Made by a program: the position numbers and the translations under genes. From Lachnospiraceae bacterium (GTDB taxonomy: Bacteria; Bacillota; Clostridia; Lachnospirales; Lachnospiraceae): a DNA stretch of 64,000 nucleotides. Below the pieces are notes generated by a model, which saw only the letters and a list, made by a program, of their open reading frames with translations, was not told the DNA's origin and ran no database searches. How positions within the stretch are numbered: position 1 is the first letter of the stretch; every line of letters begins with the position of its first letter. Shown in pieces: positions 1 to 8,772 of the stretch. The DNA lies in the NCBI GenBank assembly GCA_030527645.1, contig JAUNAJ010000001.1:1-64000 (forward strand), read 5' to 3'.

Positions 1-50
1 GAGCAGGAAGCCCCTACTTCAAATGCGGAGCATTAAGTAGTGGGAGCATG
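1..50 (+). mobile_element. Possible tail of an IS200/IS605-type tnpB with its right-end hairpin
   Basis: The first 36 bases read as the end of a frame finishing QEAPTSNAEH-stop, which resembles the C-terminal tails of TnpB proteins in Clostridia. The same bases form an imperfect hairpin: CTACTT (14-19) pairs with AAGTAG (35-40), CCC (11-13) with GGG (42-44), and inside them AATGC (22-26) pairs with GCATT (30-34). A structured end overlapping the tnpB stop is what IS605-family right ends look like. Only the tail is in the window, so the assignment rests on resemblance. From 45 to 258 there is no intact gene; several frames give short protein-like stretches broken by stops, suggesting a decayed gene. 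Confidence 0.4.
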
Positions 51-258
51 TCACAGGATGATTCGGATTTTGCTTATTACAACTTTCCGATTCTTGTCGG
101 TGGATCCATTCCCAAGTCTGCCAATCTGAAACTTGTATGATCCAGAAAATTATGAAAGAAGCTGAAGACAAAATGTTACTGTATCTTGATTCGAAAAAGC
201 TGTGCGATTTAGAATCGTAGCTTCTCCGGATGACGTAATTTGCGGCAATAAAGTGTAT

Positions 259-299
259 GAGCGTGGTTTTCGTAAAAACGAGAATCACGCTCCTTTTTG
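259..299 (+). terminator. Intrinsic terminator
   Basis: GAGCGTG (259-265) pairs with CACGCTC (286-292), the stem continues with a few mismatches to an ACGA/TCGT inner part, and CTTTTTG follows. It would end transcription coming from the broken sequence at 45-258 before the esterase promoter. Confidence 0.7.
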
Positions 300-300
300 T

Positions 301-331
301 TTGATATGCATTAGACGCATGCTGCTATAAT
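301..331 (+). promoter_or_regulatory. Candidate promoter of the esterase gene
   Basis: TTGATA (301-306) and a perfect TATAAT (326-331) are separated by 19 bases, longer than the usual 17. Such spacing is typical of promoters that need an activator that twists the DNA, but no such regulator is next to it. Confidence 0.5.
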
Positions 332-398
332 AAATAAGAACTGTATTAAGCACAGATGTCCATATATACTATGCATATAGCTAATGGAGGTGATAGAC

Positions 399-2420
399 TT
401 GAAAAAATGGTTCATAGTAGGAGCCTGTTTATGTTTGATCGTAATTTCTTTGGCCGGATATGCAAGAACGCGCAGAACAGTTCAACAGACAGGAAGCGAA
501 AACATATCTGATCAAAGTACTGAAACAGGAAACGAAAACGTATCTGATCCAAGTATAGAAACAGGAGGCGATTCTATGAATGTGAATCGATTGCCGGAGG
601 AAATTATTGAGATTCCGGATGAATACTATAGCAGTATGGATGGCGGCGGGACGCTGGAAAATCTGAATTATACGACCTATGAATCCTTTACTTACGAGGA
701 AAAAAGCCAGGTTCTGGAGAAGAGAGCTGTGGTGTATCTGCCTGCCGGATACGATGAGAATAAAAAATATAATGTTCTCTATCTGATGCATGGCGGCTGG
801 AGTAATGAAACAACCTATATGGGATCTCCGGAAAATGGAGCCAGAGATTTTAAAAATGTATTAGATCATGCAATTGCAAATGGAGAGGTGGACCCTCTGA
901 TTGTCGTATTGCCTACTTACAATAATACAAGTGGAGAGGACAGCGGTGATTACAGTTTAGCGATACAGTTGACGGATCAATATCATAATGAATTGATGAA
1001 TGATCTGATTCCTGCTGTCATTGATACATACAGTACCTATGCAGAGGATTCCTCTTATGATTCCATCGTTGCATCCAGAGATCATAGGGCCTTTGCCGGC
1101 TTTTCCATGGGGTCTGTACAGACCTGGAGAACCTTTCAATATAACCTGAATGCATTTCGCTATTTTATGCCATCCAGCGGCAATGCGGGCAGCAGCGGAG
1201 AAGTCTATGCACAGCTTGTAAGAGACCAGGGATATACAGCCGATGCTTTCTTTATCTTTGCAGCATCGGGTACAGCCGATTTTGCATACAGCTCATTCAA
1301 GTCACAGATTCAGGCGATGGCAGCAAATGAGATGTTCACTGTGGCAGACAATGAACAGGAAGGAAATCTGTATTTTCTGGAAAAAGAGGGCTACAGCCAT
1401 GACGGTTATGCTGCAATGACCTATTTTTACAATGGACTGACCTGGCTGTTTAAGGATCGGAATGCAGCAGAAACCAGAGAAACAGCTGAATCTGCAGAAA
1501 CAGATCAAACTGCAGATGCCGCGTTATCAGAGGCTGCGATGTTCACACTTTCTTCCACTGTCAGTGAAGTAATCAATGATATGGCCTTTGGGGATTATGG
1601 ACGACTGCTTTTTCTTGTAGACAGAACAGTAGACAGTGAGTCGACCCTGGAGCAGATCAGCAGCAGCAGTACCTATGTCTGGTACAACTATATTCAGCCG
1701 GAGAAAACAGTAGAAATTGTAAACTATCTCAAAGAACAGTCGATAGGTGGAAATCAGATTTTTTATCCGATTTATTCTTCCGAGGAGATTGCAGTAGATC
1801 CATCCAAGGCAGATACTGGATTGTTCTTCTTCAGAGGAAATCCGGGTGAGAAATTTGCCGTTATGAATGCAGGCGGTGGATTTATGTATGTAGGGGCAAT
1901 GCACGACAGCTTTCCGCATACATTGGAAGCAAGCAGGAACGGATACAATGCATTTGCCTTGATATACCGGCCGGAGGATCCCTATACAGATCTGGCGCAG
2001 GCAATTGCCTATATTCATGATCATGCAGATGAACTGCAGGTGGATCCTGAAAACTATTCTCTGTGGGGAGGCTCTGCAGGAGCAAGAATGGCAGCAACCC
2101 TTGGTAATGGGGATTATTTATATCAGCTGACCGGGAGAGAGGATATTCCGCAGGCGGCAGCCGTGATCATGCAGTATACCGGCTACAGCACGGTGTCTTC
2201 TGCCGATGCACCAACCTATGTGAATGTAGGAACATCCGATGGAATTGCAAACTGGAGAACCATGCAGAAGCGACTGGAGAATTTAGATAGATTAGGGATC
2301 CCAACAGAGTTTCATTCCTATCAGGGCTTGCCCCATGGTTACGGACTTGGAACAGGAACCGTGGCAGAGGGATGGATCCGGGATGCGTTTGCCTTCTGGG
2401 AGGAGAATAGCACGTTCTAA
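399..2420 (+). CDS. Membrane-anchored double esterase (EstD/enterochelin-esterase domain plus second alpha/beta hydrolase domain)
   Basis: A protein of about 673 residues with two hydrolase halves. An N-terminal hydrophobic segment (KKWFIVGACLCLIVISLAGYA) acts as signal or anchor. The first half has the HGG strand and the nucleophile elbow GFSMG (Ser near 236) of the PF00756 esterase family (acetyl-xylan, feruloyl and enterochelin esterases). The second half has a separate elbow, GGSAG, with a GGGF oxyanion-type strand, resembling acetyl-esterase/lipase proteins. The likely role is removal of acyl groups from extracellular glycans; the substrate cannot be read. The start is taken as TTG 399, because the Shine-Dalgarno GGAGG lies at 386-390, inside the longer frame that begins at ATG 384. 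A 36-bp tandem duplication lies in the linker after the anchor. Confidence 0.85.
   Translation: MKKWFIVGACLCLIVISLAGYARTRRTVQQTGSENISDQSTETGNENVSDPSIETGGDSMNVNRLPEEIIEIPDEYYSSMDGGGTLENLNYTTYESFTYEEKSQVLEKRAVVYLPAGYDENKKYNVLYLMHGGWSNETTYMGSPENGARDFKNVLDHAIANGEVDPLIVVLPTYNNTSGEDSGDYSLAIQLTDQYHNELMNDLIPAVIDTYSTYAEDSSYDSIVASRDHRAFAGFSMGSVQTWRTFQYNLNAFRYFMPSSGNAGSSGEVYAQLVRDQGYTADAFFIFAASGTADFAYSSFKSQIQAMAANEMFTVADNEQEGNLYFLEKEGYSHDGYAAMTYFYNGLTWLFKDRNAAETRETAESAETDQTADAALSEAAMFTLSSTVSEVINDMAFGDYGRLLFLVDRTVDSESTLEQISSSSTYVWYNYIQPEKTVEIVNYLKEQSIGGNQIFYPIYSSEEIAVDPSKADTGLFFFRGNPGEKFAVMNAGGGFMYVGAMHDSFPHTLEASRNGYNAFALIYRPEDPYTDLAQAIAYIHDHADELQVDPENYSLWGGSAGARMAATLGNGDYLYQLTGREDIPQAAAVIMQYTGYSTVSSADAPTYVNVGTSDGIANWRTMQKRLENLDRLGIPTEFHSYQGLPHGYGLGTGTVAEGWIRDAFAFWEENSTF
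489..560 (+). repeat. 36-bp tandem duplication in the esterase linker
   Basis: Two adjacent 36-base units (489-524 and 525-560) differ at only a few positions and encode TGSENISDQSTE and TGNENVSDPSIE. They lie in the low-complexity Ser/Thr/Glu linker between the membrane anchor and the first esterase domain, where copy-number change would alter only spacer length. Confidence 0.85.
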
Positions 2421-2492
2421 AAATAACAGACTTGATTCGCTGCCGGTCAGCGGCGGATCAAGCCTGTGTACACAGATTATAATACGATGGAA

Positions 2493-3329
2493 TCAAGTCA
2501 GCGGAGAGATGTCCTTAAACATCTTTCGGTTGGTTTTTTTATATTTGATGTAGAAAATAACATTTACCTCATCATCCGTCAGTGGAATCATAACGCGGTG
2601 TTCATTAGCAGGAGTGCCGCCTGTCAGATTTGTAGCAAAACTGGGTAATGCAGAGGATCTGCGAAGCTCGTCCAAAACCTCTGCTTCTTCCTGCAGGAGA
2701 AATAAAGAATCCGGCATCTTCGCTCTGCAGATATCTAACCAGAATCCTACCTTTGTGTATTGCAGAATACTCTGTCCGTTTAGATCTGATAAAGACAATT
2801 CATCTCTGGATGCAAGCGGATGAGCCGGTGGGAGAGCAATGTATAAATCTTCCTCACAATACTCTATACAAATTGTGTCATCGTCAGCTGTGGGATCGTT
2901 GGTGATGATGATCTGATAAGTGCCGTCCCGGAGACCTTTTTCCAATTTTTCATTGGTAGAGAGTTCCGATTGTACGGACATCTCAGAATGAAGTCTTGAT
3001 ATTTCCGGGGTCAGGTTCCACATGGGTGCAGGTGCGATGCTTCCAATGCTGATGGTTCGTCTTGCTTTTGCTGCAGCGACCAGAGAATGTTTCATTTCGC
3101 CGGATAATTCCACAATTCTTCTGGCGTATTCTAACGCCTGAAGACCATCTTCATTAAAGGTCAGCTTATTTTTTTGTCGTTCAAATAAGGTCACTTCCAG
3201 CTCTTCTTCTAACCGCTGAATGGAGCGGCTTAATGCAGGCTGTGAAATATTCAGGTGTTCCGCAGCATTGGATAAGGTCCCGTATTTTTCAATCGCGAGT
3301 AATTGCTCAAGCTGATGTAATTCAAACAT
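2493..3329 (-). CDS. LysR family transcriptional regulator
   Basis: A 278-residue DNA-binding regulator. The N-terminal winged helix-turn-helix reads FELHQLEQLLAIEKYGTLSN, followed by ISQPALSRSIQRLE and LFER, the standard LysR HTH; the rest is a periplasmic-binding-like effector domain. The start chosen is the ATG whose first base is 3329, with AAAGGA eight bases upstream; the frame stays open to 3362, but that start lacks a ribosome site. It is divergent from the reductase operon beginning at 3511, so by the usual LysR arrangement it probably controls that operon and itself, perhaps in response to an aldehyde or quinone (inference). Confidence 0.93.
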   Translation of the reverse strand: MFELHQLEQLLAIEKYGTLSNAAEHLNISQPALSRSIQRLEEELEVTLFERQKNKLTFNEDGLQALEYARRIVELSGEMKHSLVAAAKARRTISIGSIAPAPMWNLTPEISRLHSEMSVQSELSTNEKLEKGLRDGTYQIIITNDPTADDDTICIEYCEEDLYIALPPAHPLASRDELSLSDLNGQSILQYTKVGFWLDICRAKMPDSLFLLQEEAEVLDELRRSSALPSFATNLTGGTPANEHRVMIPLTDDEVNVIFYIKYKKTNRKMFKDISPLT

Positions 3330-3407
3330 AGGAGACATCCTTTCCGGTAAGAGATGAGTCACAGACGCTTGTAATGATTCTGCGACGAGCTTTTAGTATG
3401 CGTTTTG

Positions 3408-3449
3408 ATTATACCACAATGTTTACTCGGTATTGTACATTTATATAGA
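3408..3449. promoter_or_regulatory. Overlapping divergent promoters between lysR and the reductase operon
   Basis: Minus strand: TATAAT (3413 to 3408) preceded by TGG, an extended -10 for the LysR gene. Plus strand: TTTACT (3422-3427) and TATAGA (3444-3449), 16 bases apart, for the reductase operon. The overlap fits mutual control by the LysR protein. The plus-strand boxes are only moderate matches. Confidence 0.45.
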
Positions 3450-3510
3450 AAAAACGTAAATTAGTTATAGATGAAAGAGGCTTGACCTGAGAATAGTCGG
3501 AGAATAAAGG

Positions 3511-4380
3511 ATGAAAAATTTATTTATTACATTAAACAATGGCAGCAGGATGCCGTTGCAGGGCTTTGGAACGCTTCAGCTCAAAGATCCAACTGTATGC
3601 GAAGAATGCATATATGAAGCAATCAAAGCAGGTAATCGAATGCTTGATACAGCACCTGCATATTTTAATGAAGAAGCAGTCGGAAGAGGAATTGCACGGG
3701 CAATTGCCGAAGGTATTGTGACGAGAGAAGAATTATTTATCGTAACAAAGCTTTGGATTCAGGACACTCCGAGGGAACTGGTACGGGGCGCTGCATTAGA
3801 GTCCATGAGAAAGCTGCAGGTAGAATATCTGGATCTTTATCTTATTCATCAGCCCTATGGCAGTTATCTGGAAAGCTGGCCGGTGATGGAAGAACTGGTG
3901 AGGGAAGGCAAGATTAGAAATATCGGTGTATGTAACTTTTCAGAGACGAAATTAAAAGAATTACAAGAAATAGCAACGATAATACCTGCTGTAAATCAGA
4001 TCGAGATTCATCCCTATTTCCTGCACAAAGAATTAAGAGAATATATGCGGGAACAGAACATTTCTCCAATGGCATGGGCGCCGTTGTTTGAAGGACAGAG
4101 AAATATTTTTGCAAATGAAGAGTTTAAGACGATCGGAGCGAAATATGGAAAATCCGCAGCACAGGTTATCCTGCGATGGCATTTCCAAAATGGTGTTCCG
4201 ACTATTCCCAAGACAGTTCATCCGGAATATATGAAAGAGAATCTGGATATCTTTGATTTTGAGCTGACAGAAGAGGAGATGCAAACGATCAATGGCTATG
4301 ATCTTGGTTATAGTGAAATCATAGATCATAAATATCCGCTCACAGAGAAATGGCTGACTGAGTGGAAAATACACGAATAG
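3511..4380 (+). CDS. Aldo/keto reductase
   Basis: A 289-residue NADPH-dependent aldo/keto reductase of the AKR5-like bacterial group. Visible signatures are the GFGT start strand, LDTAPAYFNEEAVG with the catalytic Asp and Tyr, the Lys in FIVTKLW, YLDLYLIHQPYG with its His, IRNIGVCNFS, and the C-terminal cofactor strand QVILRWHFQNGVPTIPKT. It reduces aldehydes or ketones in the cytoplasm. It is the first gene of a three-gene same-strand run (22 and 16 bases between genes) with a second AKR and an iron alcohol dehydrogenase, pointing to joint detoxification or fermentation of carbonyl compounds. Confidence 0.93.
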   Translation: MKNLFITLNNGSRMPLQGFGTLQLKDPTVCEECIYEAIKAGNRMLDTAPAYFNEEAVGRGIARAIAEGIVTREELFIVTKLWIQDTPRELVRGAALESMRKLQVEYLDLYLIHQPYGSYLESWPVMEELVREGKIRNIGVCNFSETKLKELQEIATIIPAVNQIEIHPYFLHKELREYMREQNISPMAWAPLFEGQRNIFANEEFKTIGAKYGKSAAQVILRWHFQNGVPTIPKTVHPEYMKENLDIFDFELTEEEMQTINGYDLGYSEIIDHKYPLTEKWLTEWKIHE

Positions 4381-4402
4381 TAGAATGAAAGGAAAGATAT
4401 CT

Positions 4403-5398
4403 ATGGATACAAGAATATTGGGAAATGATCTGAAAGTAAGTGCAGTCGGCCTTGGATGTATGGGCTTTTCTCATGCGTATGGTGCAGCAACAGAGGATCA
4501 GGAAGCAATCAAAAGAATCCGTGCGGCATTTGATCTTGGATACACTACATTTGATACGGCAGAGATCTACGGTACAGCAGAAGATCCTCATAGAAATGAA
4601 ATGTTGGTTGGTGAAGCCTTGAAGGAAATACGTGATAAGGTTCAGATCATCACCAAATTCGGCATCCGTTTTGATGAATCCAGTACACAGGTTAATAAGC
4701 CGCTGATACCGGATGCAAGACCGGAGATAATTCGGAAATCGGTGGAAGGTTCCCTGAAACGACTGCAGACAGATCATATTGATTTATATTTCCAGCATCG
4801 CATGGATCCTCGTGTAGAGCCGGAAGTGGTAGCAGAGGTAATGGGCGAGCTGATCAAAGAGGGTAAGATTCTTCATTGGGGAATCTCAGAAGCAAATGAA
4901 GAATATCTAAGACGTGCAAATGCCGTGTGTAAGGTAACGGCAGTAGAGAATCGATATTCCATGATGGCAAGACAATATGAAAGTCTGTTTCCGGTTCTGG
5001 AAGAACTGAATGTAGGACTGGTTGCATTTTCGCCAATGGCTAATGGTCTCTTGACGGGTAAATATAACAAGGACAGTAAATTCGATTCCGGGCTGGATTA
5101 TCGAAGCAACATGCCGCAGTTTAAACCGGAAGCTTATGAGCAGAATCAAAAACTTCTGCAAATGCTTACTGATTTGGCAAAAGAACACCAGGCGACACCG
5201 GCACAGATTTCTCTTGCCTGGATGCTTTGCAAGAAACCCTGGATCGTACCGATTCCGGGAACAAGAAAGATCAGTCGTATGGAAGAAAATGCAGGATCTG
5301 CAGAAATTAAACTGAGTATAGAAGAGGTTACAAAATTAGATCAAATGCTGGACACAATCGGCATGTCCGAGGTATTTGGTGGATCAAAGGTAAAGTAA
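4403..5398 (+). CDS. Aldo/keto reductase (YakC/AKR13-like)
   Basis: A 331-residue second aldo/keto reductase, only distantly like its upstream neighbour. It has VSAVGLGCMGFSHAYG, the catalytic TTFDTAEIYGT (Asp, Tyr), QIITKFG (Lys), IDLYFQHR (His) and the C-terminal WIVPIPGTRK cofactor loop typical of the YakC/AKR13 group. The start at ATG 4403 is preferred over 4385 because AAAGGAAAG (4388-4396) sits at proper distance from 4403 but lies inside the longer version. It is co-transcribed with the flanking reductases; the physiological substrate is not evident. Confidence 0.93.
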   Translation: MDTRILGNDLKVSAVGLGCMGFSHAYGAATEDQEAIKRIRAAFDLGYTTFDTAEIYGTAEDPHRNEMLVGEALKEIRDKVQIITKFGIRFDESSTQVNKPLIPDARPEIIRKSVEGSLKRLQTDHIDLYFQHRMDPRVEPEVVAEVMGELIKEGKILHWGISEANEEYLRRANAVCKVTAVENRYSMMARQYESLFPVLEELNVGLVAFSPMANGLLTGKYNKDSKFDSGLDYRSNMPQFKPEAYEQNQKLLQMLTDLAKEHQATPAQISLAWMLCKKPWIVPIPGTRKISRMEENAGSAEIKLSIEEVTKLDQMLDTIGMSEVFGGSKVK

Positions 5399-5414
5399 AT
5401 ATGGAGGTATATCA

Positions 5415-6578
5415 ATGAACGAATTTACTTATACATATCCTGTGAAACAGTATTTTGGTGAAAAGGCAGCCGCAAAGAATCTGCCGGCAGAACTGGAAAA
5501 AGTTGGAAAGGTAGTCATGTTGGCCTATGGCGGAGGGTCTGTGAAGAAGACCGGCATCTTTGACGAGATGGTATCTATCCTGCAGGCAGCAGGAAAAGAA
5601 ATTGTGGAATTTTCCGGAATTATGTCCAATCCAACGTATGCAAAGGCGCAGGAAGGTGCTGCACTGGCAAAAGAGAAAGGAGTGGATTTCATTCTTGCAG
5701 TGGGAGGCGGGTCTGTTTCGGACTGCTGTAAGATTGTGGCAGCCCAGGCCAGGTATGAGCAGGATATCTGGGAGATGGAGTATACCGATCACAAGATTCC
5801 TGCAGAGCATATCCCAATGGGTGTTGTAGTGACAGCTTCCGGTACCGGTTCAGAGCAAAACAACGGTGCAGTGATCACCAACGAAGAGAAAATGCTGAAA
5901 GCACCCCTCTGGGGCGCATTTGCTGACTTTGCCGTTCTTGATCCGGCGTACACCCTGACAGTGCCTATGAAGCAGGTGATTTCCGGTGCCTTTGATACTC
6001 TCAGCCATGCAATGGAGACGTATTTTGGAAGACCGTCAGAGATTACAATTTCAGACGAGATCAGCGAAGCGGTTATGAGGAATGTGATTCGAAATATGCG
6101 TGAGGTGATTGCGGATTCTGAGTCTATATCTGCAAGAAGCGAACTGATGTGGTCATCTGCTATGGCGGAGAACGGCATCCTGAAAATCGGAAAAGTGACG
6201 GATTTCCAGGGACATATGATCGAGCATCAGGTTGGTGCCTATACAGACTGCAATCATGGACAGGGACTGGCTGTCATTCATCCGGTATTGTATCGCTTAA
6301 TCTACAAAGAGGATTTGAAGAAATTTGCGCGTTTTGCCGTGGAAGTTTGGAAGGTTGATCCAACAGATAAGACTGAGGAGGAAATCGCGCTTGCTGGTAT
6401 TGAAGCACTTGCGGATTTTATCAAAGAGGTCAATTTGCCAACCACCTTTGCTGACATGGGCATCTCTCTGGATGCAGACACCAGAAGAAAAATTGCAGAA
6501 TCTACCGTCATCACAGGCGGATGCTGCAAAAAGCTGACTCCGCAGGATATTGAAAAAATTTTGGAAGAGTGCAGATAA
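5415..6578 (+). CDS. Iron-containing alcohol dehydrogenase (YqhD/butanol dehydrogenase-like)
   Basis: A 387-residue group III alcohol dehydrogenase. GGGSVSDCCK is the NAD(P)-binding loop, and DTLSHAMETYFG and GHMIEHQVGAYTDCNHGQGLAVIHP carry the metal-binding His residues. The pattern resembles the NADPH-dependent YqhD/BdhA branch, which reduces aldehydes to alcohols. RBS GGAGGT lies six bases before the ATG. It is the last gene of the operon begun at 3511; with two aldo/keto reductases under a LysR regulator, a broad aldehyde-reducing unit is the best reading. Confidence 0.93.
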   Translation: MNEFTYTYPVKQYFGEKAAAKNLPAELEKVGKVVMLAYGGGSVKKTGIFDEMVSILQAAGKEIVEFSGIMSNPTYAKAQEGAALAKEKGVDFILAVGGGSVSDCCKIVAAQARYEQDIWEMEYTDHKIPAEHIPMGVVVTASGTGSEQNNGAVITNEEKMLKAPLWGAFADFAVLDPAYTLTVPMKQVISGAFDTLSHAMETYFGRPSEITISDEISEAVMRNVIRNMREVIADSESISARSELMWSSAMAENGILKIGKVTDFQGHMIEHQVGAYTDCNHGQGLAVIHPVLYRLIYKEDLKKFARFAVEVWKVDPTDKTEEEIALAGIEALADFIKEVNLPTTFADMGISLDADTRRKIAESTVITGGCCKKLTPQDIEKILEECR

Positions 6579-6702
6579 ATATTAAATGCTGTATGCAAAC
6601 AAGTAATACTGGTATTGGCATTTGACATTGTACGTCTTTCGGTTGTAATGATAAGATAAATTCAGAACACAACGAATAACAGAAATGGAGTAATTAAATA
6701 TC

Positions 6703-7245
6703 ATGAAGATTACAGTAATCACATCAAGTGCACATAGACATGGAACGAGTTCCATGATGGCAGATGAATTTATTCGAGGAGCAGAGGAGGCTGGACATGA
6801 TGTCTTTCGCTTCGATGCAGCATTTAAAAACATTCATCCGTGCATTGGCTGCGGAAAGTGTCAGACTGAAGGAGGAAGCTGTGTATTCAAGGATGACATG
6901 CAGGAACTGAATCCTAAGCTTCTGGACGCAGATATGATCGTATTGGTAAGTCCGATTTACTTCTTCGATGTGAACGGACAGATGAAAGCAACAATCGATC
7001 GATTCTTTGGCAATAATATGGCCCTGTACAACAGTACCAAGAAATTTGCACTTATTACCACAATGTCGGATCCGGCATTCGCAGCAGAAGGAGCAAACAC
7101 TACGTTCAAGCTGATTGCAGATCTGTATAAGTGGGATATTGCAGGAATTATCAATGCGGAAAATTCCGGAGATGTAGAAGCTTTGCAAAAGACAGATTTC
7201 CTTAAAAAAGCATACGAGTTTGGAAAAGTGTTGATTTATAATTAA
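6703..7245 (+). CDS. Flavodoxin-fold NAD(P)H-dependent FMN reductase with a cysteine-rich insert
   Basis: A 180-residue flavodoxin-like protein of the WrbA/NADPH-dependent FMN reductase superfamily. The phosphate-binding loop follows the first strand (ITSSAHRHGTSSMMADEF), and VLVSPIYFFDVNGQMKATIDRFF is the typical second flavin region. The segment HPCIGCGKC with a fourth Cys (GGSCVFKDD) is found in the Clostridial members and may bind an iron-sulfur centre or form disulfides. It stands alone 124 bases after the reductase operon, and a role in quinone or flavin reduction is likely but not specific. Confidence 0.88.
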   Translation: MKITVITSSAHRHGTSSMMADEFIRGAEEAGHDVFRFDAAFKNIHPCIGCGKCQTEGGSCVFKDDMQELNPKLLDADMIVLVSPIYFFDVNGQMKATIDRFFGNNMALYNSTKKFALITTMSDPAFAAEGANTTFKLIADLYKWDIAGIINAENSGDVEALQKTDFLKKAYEFGKVLIYN

Positions 7246-7313
7246 ACTGATTCGGGGCTGCTTTCGCAGTGAATGAAATAGTGGTCAAGTTGGTTTGTCA
7301 TTATTTTTTATCG

Positions 7314-7382
7314 AAAAACTCATCGATTTTCAAAAGTTTTTACGAAATAAAAGTAAAAACTTTTGAAAATCGATGAGTTTTT
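7314..7382. repeat. Perfect 30-bp inverted repeat, 9-bp loop
   Basis: Left arm 7314-7343 and right arm 7353-7382 are exact reverse complements, AT-rich, with a 9-base loop (7344-7352). The arm ends in T5 on both strands, so as RNA it would act as a bidirectional terminator. It separates the flavodoxin gene from the decayed ATPase gene, whose ribosome site begins 18 bases later. TCATCGATT from the left arm recurs after the pseudogene (8619-8627). It could be a terminator or the remnant of a small non-autonomous element. Confidence 0.85.
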
Positions 7383-7413
7383 GGTTATGCTGAAAATAAA
7401 GGAGGAGCTTTCT

Positions 7414-8608
7414 ATGATTCTACGACCTCACTATATGGAAGCACTAAAGACTTATCAAAATGTTCCGCTGGTCAAGATTCTTGCGGGAATCAGGCGATGT
7501 GGTAAATCTACGATTCTGGAAATGCTGGAATCCGATTTACTTAAAAACGGCATATCGGCAGATCATATTATCAATATGTGCTATACATCCGAAGATATTG
7601 ATTATGGTATGACTGAAAAAAATGTACCAGAGTATTAAGGCACAAATGAAAGATAACGAGTGCTACTACTTACTTTTGGATGAGGTACAAGAGATAGCTG
7701 GCTGGGAAAAGGCTGTCAATAGTCTATTGGAAAATGCGAATACAGATATTTATGTAGCGTGGTCAAACTCTAAGCTGATGTCCGGAGAGATATCAACCTA
7801 TCTTACGGGCAGATATATTTCTATTCCCGTGTATCCTTTATCTTTTTCAGAGTACCTTGCTTTTAAAAAAGGAAGTCATTTTTCTGAGAAAGAACTGTTA
7901 AATGAGTATATTCGTATGGGTGGTTTTCCGATGGTTGCTTTGGGGAATTTTACGCAACAATCAGCATATCAAATTGTGGAGGGCATTTACACTTCTGTAA
8001 TAACAAATGATATCACTAAACGACACAATATTACGAATTATGATCTCTTTAACCGAGTTGTAAAATACATTGTTGAAAATGTGGGTAAGACCTTTTCGTC
8101 CAATGCGATTGTGAAGTTTTTGAAAAATGAAGGACGATCTCTTTCTGTTAAAGCTGTTTACAACTATTTAGAGTGGTTGGAGAAGGCCTTTGTTATATAT
8201 CGTTGTCAGCGCTATGACTTTCAGGGAAAATCGGTGTTAAAAACACAGGAAAAATTCTATCTGGCTGATTTTGCACTGAAATACTGCATCATGGGGTTTA
8301 ATCCTAAGTCTATCGCATCTATGTTGTAGAACATTGTTTATTTCGAACTGCGACGCAGAGGCTATGAAGTTTATATCGGAAAAAATCACACGAAAGAAAT
8401 AGATTTTGTAGCGGTAAAAAGAGATGATCGAGTTTATGTGCAGGTATGTCGGAATTTACCGGAAGAGTCAGATCGTGAGCTTACAAACTTGCTTGAAATC
8501 AAAGATCATTATCCCAAGTATATAGTATCCTTGGATGAACTTGCTTCCGGGAATATCAATGGGGTTAGAATTGTACATTTAATGGATTTTTTGTTAGGCG
8601 ATGTATAA
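7414..8608 (+). pseudogene. Decayed AAA ATPase with DUF4143 (frameshift plus nonsense mutation)
   Basis: The three pieces together give a normal-length (about 397 aa) ATPase of the AAA_14/DUF4143 family. Piece 1 (7414-7639) holds the Walker A AGIRRCGKST. Removing one A from the A7 run at 7616-7622 joins it to piece 2, which has Walker B YYLLLDEVQEI and the GRY region. Piece 2 ends at TAG 8327-8329; the next codon begins NIVYFELRRRGYEVYIGK, the usual nuclease-like C-terminal part, so an ancestral GAG glutamate codon probably became TAG. The sensor motif, normally TGSNS, reads AWSNS. Start ATG 7414 has RBS AAAGGAGG. More AT-rich than its neighbours, consistent with transfer. Confidence 0.88.
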
Positions 8609-8692
8609 GAGAGTTTTTTCATCGATTAAAGCCTTTCAAAGAGCAGCTGAGCGGCAGTATTTGATATTGCAAGTCACTGCATCCTGAATACA

Positions 8693-8721
8693 TTGATTTT
8701 CTGTTTTGTTTCCCGTAGAAT
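8693..8721 (+). promoter_or_regulatory. Promoter of the RpiR regulator gene
   Basis: TTGATT (8693-8698), 17-base spacer, TAGAAT (8716-8721); the start codon follows at 8773. Confidence 0.6.
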
Positions 8722-8772
8722 AGTGTATACAGAAAGAAGAGATATGCGGAGTGGAAATTATCGGGAGGTGCT

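Noticed and set aside
2335..2553. Plus-strand frames across the end of the esterase gene
   Set aside because: They overlap the real stop and the opposite-strand LysR gene and show no family features.
7314..7382. CRISPR or transposon end
   Set aside because: A single inverted pair without regular spacers, no transposase gene and no target-site duplication that I can see; kept only as a repeat/terminator.
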